A stretch of 64,000 bases of DNA, taken from contig NC_091668.1 in the NCBI RefSeq assembly GCF_042453785.1, positions 3,798,501 through 3,862,500 of the forward strand. Direction: 5' to 3'. Origin of the DNA: Malus domestica. Its lineage: Eukaryota > Streptophyta > Magnoliopsida > Rosales > Rosaceae. Both the position numbers and the translations under genes were made by a program. Below, piece after piece: positions 23,311-35,074 of this stretch. Position 1 is the first letter of the stretch; each line of letters begins with the position of its first letter. The notes under the pieces are model-generated. The model searched no databases. It was given only the letters and a program-made list of their open reading frames with translations, and was not told the DNA's origin.

Positions 23311-24060
23311 AAGGTATCCTGAAGTAAGACAAGGGCAGACGAAACTTTCCAGCAGTGTCCCGGTAAGCAGCCACTCGACTAGCCACTAGCCAAATGTTCG
23401 GGTAGTGTACATTCCCGATTAGGCCCCCGAGATAGCATATACTCCCGTCTTAGATCGCAAGGGAGTGTGCATTCTCGACTAGGGTCAAGGATAAGTATAC
23501 GCTCACGGTTAGGGCCACATTCTGATAATTAACATAAGCAACCTTCCAGGCAAAAATGTTCATTCCCGATAAGGCCCGCAAGGAGTATCATCCACCTCAC
23601 ATCGGAGTAGGCAGCACAACAAACAAAGATAAGTAGTCATTCAATCCGGCTCAAGTTCAACCAGCAGCCTGCGAGTTACTCGCTCTCTTGCTAGCACCGA
23701 TCTCAGTTGAGGCATAGACGAGCCGAACATATGGAATACCAGCCTAGACTAGTAGGTCACGACCAGAGGCAGCCGAAGGCTCTGCCACCCCCCAACAAAG
23801 GCAAATTCAGGAAGAAGTAGAAATACTCTTGAACAAGCGATTGCGCGATTTCCCGCACAACGAAGTTATTTACAAGGCCCTTCGATGAGACATGACCAAC
23901 ATAAGCGAGTCATCTTTCAATGACAAGATCGAGCAGACATGACTACCCCACATAAATTACCGGATATAAAGACTTCTTATGTTCTGACAAAACCCAGCAG
24001 CTCAGCCTAATGGCACGCCGGGGGCAAACGAGTACCAGAAGGACACGTCAACCCAACTAC
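22800..24060 (+). pseudogene. Gypsy gag-leader remnant
   Basis: Plus-strand fragments: SALAQQTTLVNQLLQRTEIQ (twice, because of the duplication), SRTRADETFQQCPGKQPLD near 23330, a repeated VHSRLGP-like motif at 23405-23520, and EEVEILLNKRLRDFPHNEVI near 23810. I recall this order from gypsy (Tat-like) gag leaders annotated in apple. Stops interrupt it (for example after KALR near 23885) and the capsid core and all pol domains are missing. Confidence 0.65.
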
Positions 24061-24429
24061 CAAGAACTGGGGGCAGGCCTTATTCTCAACACTCCAGACA
24101 ATTCCTCTTAATGCGCACAACCTGGCCCAAGCCAGCCCCATCTCTGCTTTCACAACCATGCTTGCCTACTCCACGGCTCCCGGCAACCATTGATCTTGCA
24201 CCATGGCTTACAGCCATGCCGACCTTGCCATGTGGCTCGTGCCAACCAAGCCTCAAAAAGGCACACGACGAAACACCTAATGATGGCACAATAATTATGG
24301 GAGCAGCTCACTACGCTTGCACCCTTATGCGAGGTCCACAAGCAGTTCGAATTCTCAAGCAGATCGCCAAACATGACCTCGCAGGCTAAGGATTATTTCG
24401 GTTGTCCCAACAGTCTAGCTTTCCTCAGC

Positions 24430-25030
24430 TGCACTCACGACAATGACTTCCGTGCTTTCCAGTGCGAGAAGATAAATTAATTGCTCTCCAGTGAAAGAGG
24501 GTAAACTAATTCCCCGACACCCAAAAGGGTCTGCTTTCCAGTGTAAGAGGATAAAACAATTGCTCTTTAGTGTGATAGGGTAAACCAATTCCTCAACACC
24601 CATATGAGTTTGCTCTCCAGTGCGAGAGGATAAACTAATTGTTTTCCAGTGCGAGAGGGGAAACCAATTCCTCGACACCCATATAGGTTTGCTCTCCAGT
24701 GCAAGAGGATAAACTAATTGCTCTCTAGTGCAAGATGGTAAACCAATTCCTTGACACCTATATGGGTTTGCTCTCCAGTGCGAGAGGATAAACTAATTCC
24801 CCGACACCCAAAAGGGTCTGTTCTTCAATGCGAGAGGATAAACTAATTGCTCTTCAGTGCAAGAGGGTAAACCAATTCCCTGACACCCATATGGGTTTGC
24901 TCTCTAGTGCGAGAGAATAAACTAATTGCTCTCCAGTGTAAGAGGGTAAACTAATTACTCTTCAGTGCGATATAGTAAACTAAATCCCTGACACCCATCT
25001 GGGTAAGCTCTCCAGTGCGAGAAGACCACA
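24430..25030 (+). repeat. Tandem repeat field (GCTCTCCAGTGCGAGAGGAT units)
   Basis: Alternating ~40-bp subunits around TTGCTCTCCAGTGCGAGAGG and AATTCCTCGACACCCATATG form higher-order units of roughly 75-155 bp, at least seven rounds, in the 3' half of the element. Non-coding. Confidence 0.85.
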
Positions 25031-25777
25031 TAGCTTAAAAGATCGAATGTTTGAAGATCAATTAGGCAGCAAATGGTCATGGGGCATCAGCCACTTTTGC
25101 ACTTAACAATTCACTCATCCGACACTTCATCTTTAGCAGCTCCGATCTTGGCAACTTTATCATTGACTGCTCCATCTACGACAACTGAGAAATCAAACTC
25201 AAGCAGTTTTCTTATTTTCGGCAAGCAGCCCAGACATGGCAGCACAAACCGTTGCCCATACCATGCCACTTCCTCGGCCCATGTCGAGTTAATCCTTGGC
25301 TTCAATCAAGCCGAGCAGCACAAGCAATAGCCCCTGCCACACCACCTCATTAGCCCATGACAAGCCGACTCCTAGCCCCTGCCAACCGACGTGCCGTACC
25401 ACCTCGATGGATGTCCCGTGGCAGCACCTCCCAAGAAGAAGACAAAGATAATTAAGTTTTTCTTACATCGGTGCGACGCAAAGAAGACAAAGAAATCAAC
25501 GGAAGACGGTTCTTTGCACGGGCAAACAAAGAAGAGTGCTACAGGAGGGGGAACAAATATCTTCTAACTTTCTCTCTTTCTTGTAGGGATAAATAATTTC
25601 CCTCCGAAGTTGATTTAAACCCCTACTTAAGGCATGCTTAAATAGGCTTTGGAGGAGAATTATTTCCCTTTCCTAGAAGAATCTAATTCCAAGTTCAAGA
25701 GAGAATCTGCATCAAAGTTGGAAGTCTCTACATTTGCTGCCTTTTCCTGCGAGCAACCCAGCATGTGTGGGGGCATT

Positions 25778-26321
25778 TGTGGAGCCAAATATAATCACAA
25801 GGTGACACATGGATTTTTGGTGAAAAGGACAAAGTTATCTTTGAGACACACCGGTTGTCCTACGCTCGATCAGTAGACAATCATTCTTTAATCAAGCCAA
25901 GAGTGTCCAAAAAAGGTAATTAATTCCAAATTATTTCATCCATCCTCATCTTAGGTAATTACTTCATAACCTACAAATTATTCCATATAAATGGAGATTA
26001 ATTGGCTAATTAATACATTAATTCCTAATTAATAAATCATCCATTTTCACACAAAAAACCTCTAAGGGCCGGCCACCTCCATTCCCTATATATATGACCC
26101 TATTTTTTCTAGAAAATGAGGTCCACATTCTTGCAAAACTCCCAAAAAACTCTCAAAATAGTTTTCTCTCTAAATTCTAACTTTAGCATCGAAGGTTCTT
26201 CGGCCAAAGCCCCTCCCCATTCATTGTGGGCGCGTGAGGCTCTTGGCCTTGACCTAACGTGTTAATTGTTTTGTAGGTGCAATTTTGTCCAAGAAGAAGA
26301 AGGCGGAAATTTGCATCCACA
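25778..26321 (+). repeat. 3' LTR of the PPR-disrupting element
   Basis: 544 bp, partner of 21280-21839, preceded by the polypurine tract at about 25765-25777. Confidence 0.92.
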
Positions 26322-27504
26322 GCAACAACATCCATCTTTCTTATTTCCTCCATCAAAACTACCAATACGTAATATATCTCCGTGTAGTGGGGATGTGAGA
26401 GATCTTCGGCTTTGAAAGAAAACACCTCATTCTTTATTTATATCCAACCCCAACTGGGGACTCTTCTCACACCCTTTTTCCTCAAGCTTCTTTACGCTAG
26501 CTTTCTCACCCCAACTTTTGAGATGCCCATACATGTTAGAGAAAATAACGTAAGTGCAGTGCTCTTCCGGTTCTAGGTCTAGTATATGGCTTGCAATTTG
26601 AATAGCTAATTCAATATTCCCACAAGCCCTACAGGCACCAAGTAATGTCTTCAAAATCATTGTGTCGGGTTTAAATGGTATTGCCTTCAATCAGGTCTTT
26701 TGCCTCTTCTAGACGCCCAGCTCACCCGTATAGATTTACTGCACACGCATAATGCTCCATTCGCAGGGTTATTCCATAATCAGATTCCTTAGATTTTAGG
26801 AATTTGCTGCCTTGTTCTACCAAACCCATGTGGATACAAGCAGTTAGTACTGCAACAAAGGTTATATGATCTAGTTTCACCTTTTCCTTCTTCATTTGGA
26901 AGAAGAGGTCGAGTGGAACATATCCCTACCCATGCTGTGCATATCAGAAAATGATTGAGTTCCAAATGATTCAGATGTATCTCAATGATCCCACACTTTG
27001 TGTACATAAATATCAAAGAACTAGCGACAAATTCATTGGACTCGAGCCCTGATTTATCTGCCAATGCATGAACCTGTTGACCCAGTTGGAGGGTTGCCAA
27101 ATCCTAACATGACCTGAGGACAGCTAAGAGAGCATAATGATCAATCTCTACCTCTGAATATCTCATATCCCCAAAGAGTTTCAAGGCATCTTCATTTAAA
27201 CCAATTTGTGAGAATCCAGTCAAATTCCCTCTCTGTTCCACCAATGCAGGACAAACTCAGAACATATGATTGACTAATTGACCAAATATATTGTATTGAT
27301 CGACCAGCTACTCACATCTCGTAACTATCCACCGATTCGTATCTAGCAACTATGATCTTATTTAAAAATGAAAGAGAATAACATAAACTCAAGATAACAG
27401 CCATTTCAATTTCCTCTCTGCACTCTGATCACTTAAAACAACATGTATTGGTCTTCTACGTTAATTGACAGCACAAACAATATAAGGTTTTACAAATGTA
27501 TGTC

Positions 27505-27790
27505 AAAAACAAGTTTAGACATTGAGCAACGCTTCCAAAGTAGTACCATTTGGCTATAATTGCCATTCAATTTTTCTCCTCCAACCAACAAAACTGTCAC
27601 CAGATTGCAAGTGTTCTCATTCCTTCATGCATTAGTCGTCGGACAAGAGGCTCGAATTTCGCCTTCATCACCTGTGTTCACGCCGATGCTAGTAAGTTTC
27701 AAGAACTACTCAGTCCAGATCCGATTGAAATAGCCCTTTGTGTGCTAAAAGATTATGGTAGTACTAATTATTGAAGGCAAACGATGTTTT
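27505..27790 (-). pseudogene. Class III peroxidase last-exon fragment
   Basis: Closely similar to 49469-49840, the last exon and 3' flank of the peroxidase gene at 49592-51489, in the same minus orientation. It has an internal deletion of roughly 95 bp and loses the frame. The adjoining 27388-27504 matches 42841-42957 instead, so this copy keeps together sequences that lie ~6.5 kb apart near the functional gene. Confidence 0.8.
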
Positions 27791-28224
27791 AGGCTCGGGT
27801 GTTAACACAGCCACCTCCCATGAATTTGTCCTCGGTGGCTTTGTTATGTGACCTTCTTATTGGTGGGTCATCTTTCACTAGCTTTTTGTGATTTGTGGTT
27901 GTTGTTCCGATCTATGTAGTGCTTTGTGGAGGTTGTGGAGTTGTTACTTCCATCATTTTAGTGTATTTGGTTGATTGTTTGGATTTCTCGGCGAAGCTTT
28001 GCTTCTGCGGCATCAGTTCAAGTAGGATTGTAAGGTCTTTGTTTGGTTTTTCTATTTCTGGGCTCAAAACTTTTTTGGGCTTTTTAATCGAAAGACCAAT
28101 AGTTATGGATTTTTTATCGAGAGATTATTGCTCTAATTAAATTAAAATTAAGAGACCATTACTATAATTTTCTCTGCAATTAATGTATGGTAGTCTTTTG
28201 CAAACAGAGACAGACTTGGAGAAG
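27791..28224. other. Intergenic, nothing recognised
   Basis: T-rich sequence with an open 81-codon plus frame (27895-28140) lacking any recognisable domain. Confidence 0.5.
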
Positions 28225-28233
28225 ATATTCATG

Positions 28234-28431
28234 GGATTTGGATCCTCTCCGGATCCACTTGATCTGAGCCTACGGATCAAGTGATCCAGGCCATCGAAAT
28301 TTTGATCCAACGACTACAAACAAGGAGCCCTTCTAAAGTTATAATAATTATAGCTGTTAAATCAAATTTGGACGGCCAAATCACTTGATTTGCAGGCTCA
28401 AATCCTTTGGATCTGGAGAGGACCCAAATCC
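28234..28431. mobile_element. MULE-type MITE with perfect 9-bp TSD
   Basis: 198 bp with inverted ends (GGATTTGGATCCTCTCC / GGAGAGGACCCAAATCC). Perfect 9-bp duplications ATATTCATG flank it at 28225-28233 and 28432-28440. Nine-base duplications are characteristic of Mutator-like elements. Related copies lie at 33499-33688 and 34800-35007. Confidence 0.85.
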
Positions 28432-28597
28432 ATATTCATGGCCAAGGGAAAGCAATTCCTGACAAATATCATTGACCAAGTTTTTCAATCTAGAAACTAC
28501 AGAGTACGCAGCTACGCAATGCTAAATTTCTTGGGGCTACGCTTATTTCCTGGTTGCACATATAGAAGTCAATACTAATTAAGTCTGCTGCTAGTAC

Positions 28598-28750
28598 TAC
28601 GGTCTAGTGATATTCCTTTTCACTTGTAAATGAACGGTATTAGCTTCAATTTTAGCAAAAGGCGATTTAAACCACCTTATTGCTAACATATTGTGAAGCG
28701 TAGCCTATTCCCTCACTACCTTAGTGTAAATAATATCGTTCGTTTAAAAA
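28598..28750 (+). mobile_element. tRNA-derived SINE copy
   Basis: Starts AGTACTACGGTCTAGTGATA and ends in TCGTTCGTTTAAAAAAA. Diverged B box. Same family as 36427-36586 and 38783-38940. Confidence 0.65.
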
Positions 28751-29591
28751 AATGCAAATTAACTCATCACCTCAATTTCAAAATCAATAATATTTATGGC
28801 AACGACTTGTACTATAAACATCTTACTAGTAAACACTTGAACCCCATGATATACACCATATGTATTCTATGTCGCATAATTGGTATTAAAATGTTAAGAT
28901 ATAGTTGTCGCAAGTAGGCCAAAAGGAGAGACTGTTTAGTGTGTTTGGAACACGATATTAAACATCATATATCATAGATAATTGGAGAGACAATTGAAAA
29001 AAATAATAATAATCTTCATTTGTATAATAACATGTGGCGTATCACTTCATGTTCAAATACACTGAAAAATCTCTTGACGAAAACATTGCTTCGTGTCGAA
29101 TGCTAAGACTTGTGCGTTTATTGCACCTGACTAGCTCAGACTAAACTAGACTAGCTTGGCTTGGACTAAGCAATACTAAAATTGTGAAGCGTTTAGTGCA
29201 GTGTTAGATTAAGTCTAAATTTATTTTTAAATTAATTATAAAGACTAAATTTATTTTTAAATTAATTATAAAAACTAAATTTCACATTCTGATCTGAATA
29301 ATTAAATTTAGACCTCCTCCAAATTCTTTTTTCTTTTATTTTTTTAATTGATGAAGTTCAATATAATCATGGTAATTCTAATATATTACAAATAATAATA
29401 ATAATAATTAAGTTCATCAATTTCCCTTCTTCATGCCTCTCCATCTCTGTTCATCTGCCATAGCCTTGCTAATCCCATCATCATCCTAATTATGAAAACA
29501 AATAGTTGCAGACCTGTTTTCTCCCAACAGTCTGCAGATCTTAAGCAAAACACGACGCCTACCCAATTCCCATATCAATCCAAGAGGGAGG

Positions 29592-29653
<62 letters not shown>

Positions 29654-30354
29654 ACTTGTTAGTGAGAGAAGGCAGCATAGTTTCGCGTGGGACTAATTTA
29701 GACGATTTGGTGAGGCCCGAAGTCCACACGAGTTCGGGCTAATCTCATTTGACTTAGTCTATAGTCATACCAAATATGGTATATTAGTACTAGCTAATTC
29801 AATCCTAGCTAAGGATGTAAAACGAACAAGGTCGTAATGGACATGAATGTAGTGGATGAAAATTCTGATTCATTTGTGGTATTGAATTATCGATTTCAGT
29901 TATGTGCGGGGTTCTAACAGTTTAAAAATCGAAGACAAGTTTTTAATTTTCAATCCAAAAACTTCCGGAACCATACTTTCTTTTCAATTTTTTGATACTT
30001 TTAGAATACGTATTATCTCGAAATATCTTAGAAAATAATTTAGGTTCCTACATTTTACAAGTTTGACTCAGTCTATGTAGTATGTTTATAACAAGGAAGA
30101 AAATAGAATTTCTGCATTTAACAAATTTGACTCAGTCTAATAGGCAAATTTAAAGATACTTGAATTGGTTCGGCATCAACTGTCGCAAGCGTGAAGTTTG
30201 GTTTCTCGCTTATGTGCTATATGGATATGATCATGGGATTGCATGTCTTGTCACTGTTTCAATATAGATGGATCCAAAAATGGTTCACTGAATGAGAGCT
30301 TATTAATCAAGAACACATTAATAGAGTATTCATGTATTTTTCATTCCTAACTTG
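28751..30354. other. AT-rich intergenic region with hAT-like fragment and (GA)n
   Basis: 29101-29200 (GACTTGTGCGTTTATTGCAC ... GCGTTTAGTGCAGTG) resembles the right end of the element at 44727-48319 in inverse orientation. 29596-29650 is an (AG)n microsatellite. A ~30-bp tandem duplication (ATTATAAAGACTAAATTT) lies at 29216-29282. No gene is visible. Confidence 0.55.
29596..29650. repeat. (GA)n microsatellite
   Basis: Uninterrupted AG dinucleotides over about 55 bp. Confidence 0.95.
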
Positions 30355-30572
30355 CACTACAAGAAACTGCTTTTTAATGACAAAATTTATGGCATTTAAA
30401 ACAAAAATGTCATTAAAAGATCTTACCCATGATGGTTTTTTTTTTTTCAAATGATCTCACTCTCTCTCATGACATGTATTTTAAAAAGCGTCAAGGGTAA
30501 GATCCTTTAATGATGTTTTTTTTCCTAAACGACAGAAGTTTTACGTTATTAAAAGGCAATTTTCTTGTAGTG
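30355..30572. mobile_element. CACTA (En/Spm)-type MITE
   Basis: 218 bp with 12-bp perfect terminal inverted repeats CACTACAAGAAA / TTTCTTGTAGTG, the signature of plant CACTA elements. Subterminal sequences are also partly complementary (AATGTCATTAAAAGATCTTA and TAAGATCCTTTAATGA). The 3-bp flanks (TTG, TAA) do not match, so the target duplication is lost or diverged. Confidence 0.8.
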
Positions 30573-31081
30573 TAAGTGAGAGCACCTTTAAGAATTTAAC
30601 CCCATTTTCATGAAAAATCAAGCTAATTTTGTCTTTTTCTCTATTTTTTTCTTTACTTGTTGCATTGATAATTTAATACTCATTCATGTTAACAATAATA
30701 TGCAACTCAATATGATTTTAAACATGAGATCGGAAGTGAGTAAACAAAGAAGGGGGAGGAAAACTTAATAACTCAACTAGAATTTGTAAATATTTCACAA
30801 GATTAATATATACACTAAATTTTCAACTTGGAAAAGAGTGAGAGAGGGTATGTGCCCTCCCTCTCCTGACTTATACTTTCTCAAGCTCTAAACACTTGAC
30901 CATATTCTGAGTACACCTCAAAATTATTCTTGACATACATACTCAATTACTTAATATCTTTTTTTGGTTGGGAAACCAATGTTTTATTTTTAATTTACTA
31001 GCTGTATTACTAACACATAACCTATCCACTTTGTTTAGTTGTATCAGTATTACATTTGTATCTATTGGTTCACCTAATGAA

Positions 31082-32462
31082 TCATTGGCAACCAGCGGGG
31101 GCAAATCCAACCTTTCCACCAGCAACGTCATACACTACCTGCAACCTCTTCTGTTGAACGTTCCCAATAATCCCAACACTCCTATCATCTTTGTTTCCGG
31201 CAAACGCCAAGCAAAACTGCGAAGCACTCTGCTGAACTAATATTCCTGTTGCGTCCACGTCTACCGTAACCCCATTGCCAAACACAAACCCTATCTTTGG
31301 AAAGGTTATCGTTTTGAATCCATTGAAATCGTAACACGTGTCCAGCAGGGAAGAAATCGACCTAGCAGTTGGGTACCTCTTCATCGCTTCTCGAAATGCG
31401 TCCCGCAGCGCTGTGTACGCAGTGGCTGGGAGGCGCGTGATCACCGTCCCCGAGTCGATAATTGTTCCCGAAGTCGAAAATACCGAAGCCGAAATTGGCA
31501 GTTGACTCCCACCGATGTTGATACCGACCAGTCCGAGGCCGTAATACGACTCGCCTTGAGATAATGTGGTGAGCGGCACGAACTTGACGGCGTTATAACC
31601 TGAACGTCCGTTGTCGGAGTGGCCTAAGCTGAGGTAACCGGTGGAGCTTGAAGTGGAAGGGAGGCAGTAGGAGAAGAATCTCTTGTACTTCTGAGCGGTT
31701 TGTTCAACAAGGGAGATCTTGCTTCGACCGAGACCGAGCAAACCGGCGATGCCCCTAAATAAGCCTTGGTTATTCTGGCCGCAGCCGAAGACGAAACCAG
31801 TAAAAACATCTGTTGAAGTCAAAGTTAACTTCTCGCTGGCAAAGAAGCCGATTGTGAAGGAGCGGTCTCCATACTGTTGGCCGTAAACACAGGTGGAGGC
31901 GGAACAACCGCTAGCGACACCGGAGGCTGCAAGTTGAGAACACGCGGGGGAGTTGCAGGAGATGTTGGAGTAAGAGGTAGAGAGAGAAGGGTCGAAGATG
32001 GGATCTTTCTGTTGGTAACAAGATACAGAACATGGTCGGCACTGTGTCCAAGTGAGACTGCTGCCGGTGTCGAATACAAGCGAGAGTTGCTTCTGGGGAG
32101 AGCCCAAGCCGACACTGACGATGTAGTTTCCAGAACCAAGTACGCTGCCGGACTGGGCGGGAATCACTGTGGCGTCAGAATGTGCAAGTAGGTCGGGGAT
32201 CCTGTACTTTTTGTTTGGGTAGTTGAAATGGGAGTGGATTGAGTTGACTCGGGCTTCGTCTTGGTTAAGGATTTGTGTGAGATATTCATCTTGATCGGCA
32301 GGGTTACTGTTTGATTTGGATTGGTGGACTTGGTTGCATGGGCCATGCTTGTGGACCACTTTCAGTACGGATGGCGCCTTATTGTCATGACCTGAATTGA
32401 AAAAATGTATAGGTGTGTCATTACATACATACTTAATAGTCACAATATATACATACATATAT

Positions 32463-32512
<50 letters not shown>

Positions 32513-33321
32513 GTGTGTGTGTGTGTGTGGGAACAAAATGTTGGCACCGCTTTTTTTTACACTCATTTTTATATGAAGCTTACTTCGTAATGTATTTCAA
32601 TGATCCAAGTCATCTATTTTTTAGATCTTCTTCAAAAGATTGTGTCTACCAAAAATCATCTAAATTTGAAATCATATGACCTTTGGATTAACGATTTAGG
32701 ATTTTTTTTTTTTTTTGTAGAACCATATACGTCTATTTTCTTCTTTAAAAGATGGACGGTTTTGATGGTTAAAATACACAACGGAGTGGGTACATTTTAG
32801 CCATAAATATAAACATGCCAAAGGTGACGTTTTTAACATTAAGTGGATTTATTAGGAAAATTAAATTAAAATATGTTGACATGTAAATAATTATTAAAAT
32901 ACTGGCGTAGATAAGAATCAAAGGACCATGATAAAAAATTTCAATCGATGGAATTGAAAATGAGGGATTTAATCCTAAATTTTCTATAAAATATTTCCAT
33001 GTACTTGCACTCATTCAACACCATGCATGCAATAATCTGTATATAAAGCAAGTAGAGTACGCTCCATTGAGAGATTAAAAAGACAACATCTGCGTGCATG
33101 GATAGAGGAGCTAGCTAGAGAGAAATATGGGATTAACCTTTGGTGGAGGGGCTGCAGGTGTTTGCTGGTAGAAGATAGTTGACTTCAACAGTATGAGTAC
33201 GTGAAAGGAGGTGGGTTTTTGTATCTCTTACTGCCAAAGAGCAGAGAATTAGGCATAGAAATGCTGATAAACCAATGGAAAATCTAAGGAATGAGGAGGA
33301 GCTAGAAATGGGAGTTGCCAT
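31082..33321 (-). CDS. Apoplastic A1 aspartic protease (AED1/At5g10770-like), complete
   Basis: Exons 33321-33138 and 32391-31082; the AAAG|GTTAAT donor and TTCAG|GTCATG acceptor join in phase 1. The product is 497 aa. Residues 1-30 form a signal peptide (FLRFSIGLSAFLCLILCSLA core), followed by a propeptide with VVHKHGPC. The catalytic Asp residues are D169 (FDTGSSLTWTQC) and D374 (IIDSGTVITR). The Cys-rich nepenthesin-type insert lies around residues 182-230 and YGDRS at about 235-239. The C-terminus VGIIGNVQQKRLQVVYDV...GFAPAGC is the family hallmark. Length matches the A1B family. It is predicted to mature and act in the apoplast; AED1-like proteases are linked to local and systemic defence responses in Arabidopsis. 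It is a same-strand paralogue of the partial gene at 1-3161. An (AT)n/(GT)n tract lies in the intron (32463-32530). The ATG at 33321 is the first in frame. Confidence 0.95.
32392..33137 (-). other. Intron of the complete aspartic protease gene
   Basis: 746-bp phase-1 intron, AT-rich, containing an (AT)n-(GT)n microsatellite (about 32463-32530). No SINE or MITE, unlike the paralogue's intron. Confidence 0.9.
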
Positions 33322-33498
33322 GGATAGCAAATTAGCAAGTCTTCTTGCTATTTCCTCTAGATTATGTTGTTCCTGTAACCATACGCTCTCAACCTTATAT
33401 GCTAATTGGAAATTTGGAAGACATGCAGGGATGGCAACTGTGTGTTGTCGGGTTTAATTATTTTTCCGTTGAAAAGTACATAGTTTGATCAATTGGTA

Positions 33499-33688
33499 GG
33501 AAAGGGATCCTCCTTCCAACAAATTCATCAAGTTCGGGGATCCGGACCATTGAAATTTGATCTAACGGCTACAAACAGAGACCCGCTTTAAAAGTTATAA
33601 TAACTTTAGCCGTTCGATTAAATTTTAATGGTCCAGATCGTCGGATTTGGTGAATTTGGTGGAAGATATCTGGAGATGATCCCTTTCC
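33499..33688. mobile_element. MULE-type MITE
   Basis: 190 bp with inverted ends GGAAAGGGATC / GATCCCTTTCC. The 9-bp flanks CAATTGGTA (33490-33498) and AAATTGGTA (33689-33697) differ at one base. The interior shares AAAGTTATAATAA with the element at 28234-28431. It lies just upstream of the complete protease gene, within 200 bp of the start codon. Confidence 0.8.
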
Positions 33689-33699
33689 AAATTGGTAAT

Positions 33700-34799
33700 C
33701 ATAGTTTAAATATGATGGAAAATTTAATATTATTATATTAAATTTATTAATTGAGTGGAAATTAGAAGTAATGTCTTAGTAGCGGCATCTCAAATTCTAT
33801 AAATAGGGAAGCCTCCTATAGTTATTGAACAATTTTTCATCATCTATATATTCATACATATACTGCACTAAAAGTTAGAGAGTCTCTTTTAAGTCCATAT
33901 GAGAGAGTTTTCTATACAATCGTGGTTCAGTCAAGCATTGTGATATGGAGTGCTACTATTACAAAGACTTGGTCGTTGTATCTTGGGAGACAAGCGTTGG
34001 TCAACCATGAGCACCATAGTAGGGCGTAAACTTGTCTTAAGGGCAGAGTGTCCTTGCCTCGACCATATTTTAAAGTTTTTCTAATCCATTATATCATGTT
34101 CATTTAACATTGGTTACTCATGTGCATGCATTACTTTGATATATAATTGCATGAATTATTTCTTGATTTTCTATGTGATTATATAGCAATTAGCCCATAT
34201 TTTTCTAACAATCTTAAGACATTTATTGGTTTGATTACTATGTTTGTTTGAGAATTAAATTATCCGTGATATAATAATACTTGGTCTTATGGGCATGATC
34301 TTTCTTTCAGACTTATTTCTATCATGTTTTGTCTCTATAGATTAATTTTTGTGGTAGAATTAATGGTCTGGTAAGTAATTTTCATGAGGTTGTGGCTTTG
34401 ATTCCAAACAGTCTCGTCAATTTAAAGAAAACCATTTATTTTCTTAATTACAATTTAAATACATATCATATCTGATTAAAACTATCACATAATATGTCTG
34501 ATGTGTCATTTAGTCCTCTATAGGTACAGAATTAACAAATATTGTAAGAATCTTAGGGGGTTTATTAAGATTTATATGGACTCCTGTTGAGTTTTAAAAG
34601 TGATGAACTTCCACGGATTTGGTAGAATTTGATTAACTATTTAAAACTCCATAAAGTTTCTTTGACTTTTAATGTACTTTTGTGGAAAATAATAAAGAGT
34701 TAAGTGATGGACTTTTGCAAAATTTTAGAGAGTACTCAATGCTAGAATATTTTAGGATTACATGATTTATCATGAATTTTTTTAATGACCAATTAATGA
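33700..34799. other. AT-rich intergenic, possible repeat remnants
   Basis: No gene is visible. 34546-34740 resembles the tandemly repeated block found at 35493-35800 and 37680-37985 (phrases such as TTTAAAAGT and TTTTGCAAA), so it may be an older copy. Confidence 0.45.
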
Positions 34800-35007
34800 G
34801 GAAAAGGATCCTTGCCGGATCCATTTATAAGGAATTCCGTGATCGTAACTGTTCATCGTATATCGTGCGGTCAATTTTCATTATGTACTATTTATATAAT
34901 TAATTTTAAATTTTAAATTTTGAAATGGTTTCTGATCATACGATGTACGATGAACAATCACGATCACGAGATTCCTAGGAAAATGATCTGTTGTCAGATC
35001 CTTTTCC
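34800..35007. mobile_element. MULE-type MITE
   Basis: 208 bp with inverted ends GGAAAAGGATC / GATCCTTTTCC and an inner palindrome around CGATGAACA. The 9-bp flanks AATTAATGA (34791-34799) and AATTAATAA (35008-35016) differ at one base. Confidence 0.8.
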
Positions 35008-35074
35008 AATTAATAAAAAGCATTATTATGTTTTAGTTTTTATTATTAAAATGGTGATCATGCTTATGAGGTGG

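Larger units (their letters stand above)
21280..26321 (+). mobile_element. Non-autonomous Ty3/gypsy-type LTR element inserted in a PPR gene
   Basis: LTRs 21280-21839 and 25778-26321 begin TGTGGAGCC and end GCATCCACA. The flanks GCAAT (21275-21279) and GCAAC (26322-26326) match at 4 of 5. Plus orientation follows from the sequence after the left LTR (ATTGGTGCTTTCATTGAGAG, the usual PBS position) and a purine tract (GTGTGGGGGCATT) abutting the right LTR. The 3.9-kb interior has a decayed gag leader, proline-rich tandem repeats and a second repeat field. I see no pol domain. The insertion separates the last codons of the PPR frame. Confidence 0.92.
21177..27250 (-). pseudogene. PLS-type PPR protein pseudogene, split by an LTR element
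   Basis: Minus-strand PPR remnants occupy 27250-26327. They include GLNEDALKLFGDMRYSEVEI, LQLGQQVHALADKSGLESNE, KLDHITFVAVLTA(C), GLVEQG and the E-domain block TLLGACRACGNIELA followed by LDLEPEEHCTYVIFSNMY. The E+ tail (AEDLSHPHYTEIYYVL) then runs into the LTR element at 26322. The same frame resumes at 21279, beyond the element, and ends at a TAA near 21178. Family knowledge: such proteins act in organellar RNA processing or editing. Stops and frameshifts are scattered through the body, and the N-terminal PPR array is absent upstream of 27250. It was therefore probably already decayed, or decayed after the insertion. Confidence 0.82.

Noticed and set aside
31877..32191. 104-aa plus-strand ORF
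   Set aside because: Antisense shadow of the complete protease exon 2.
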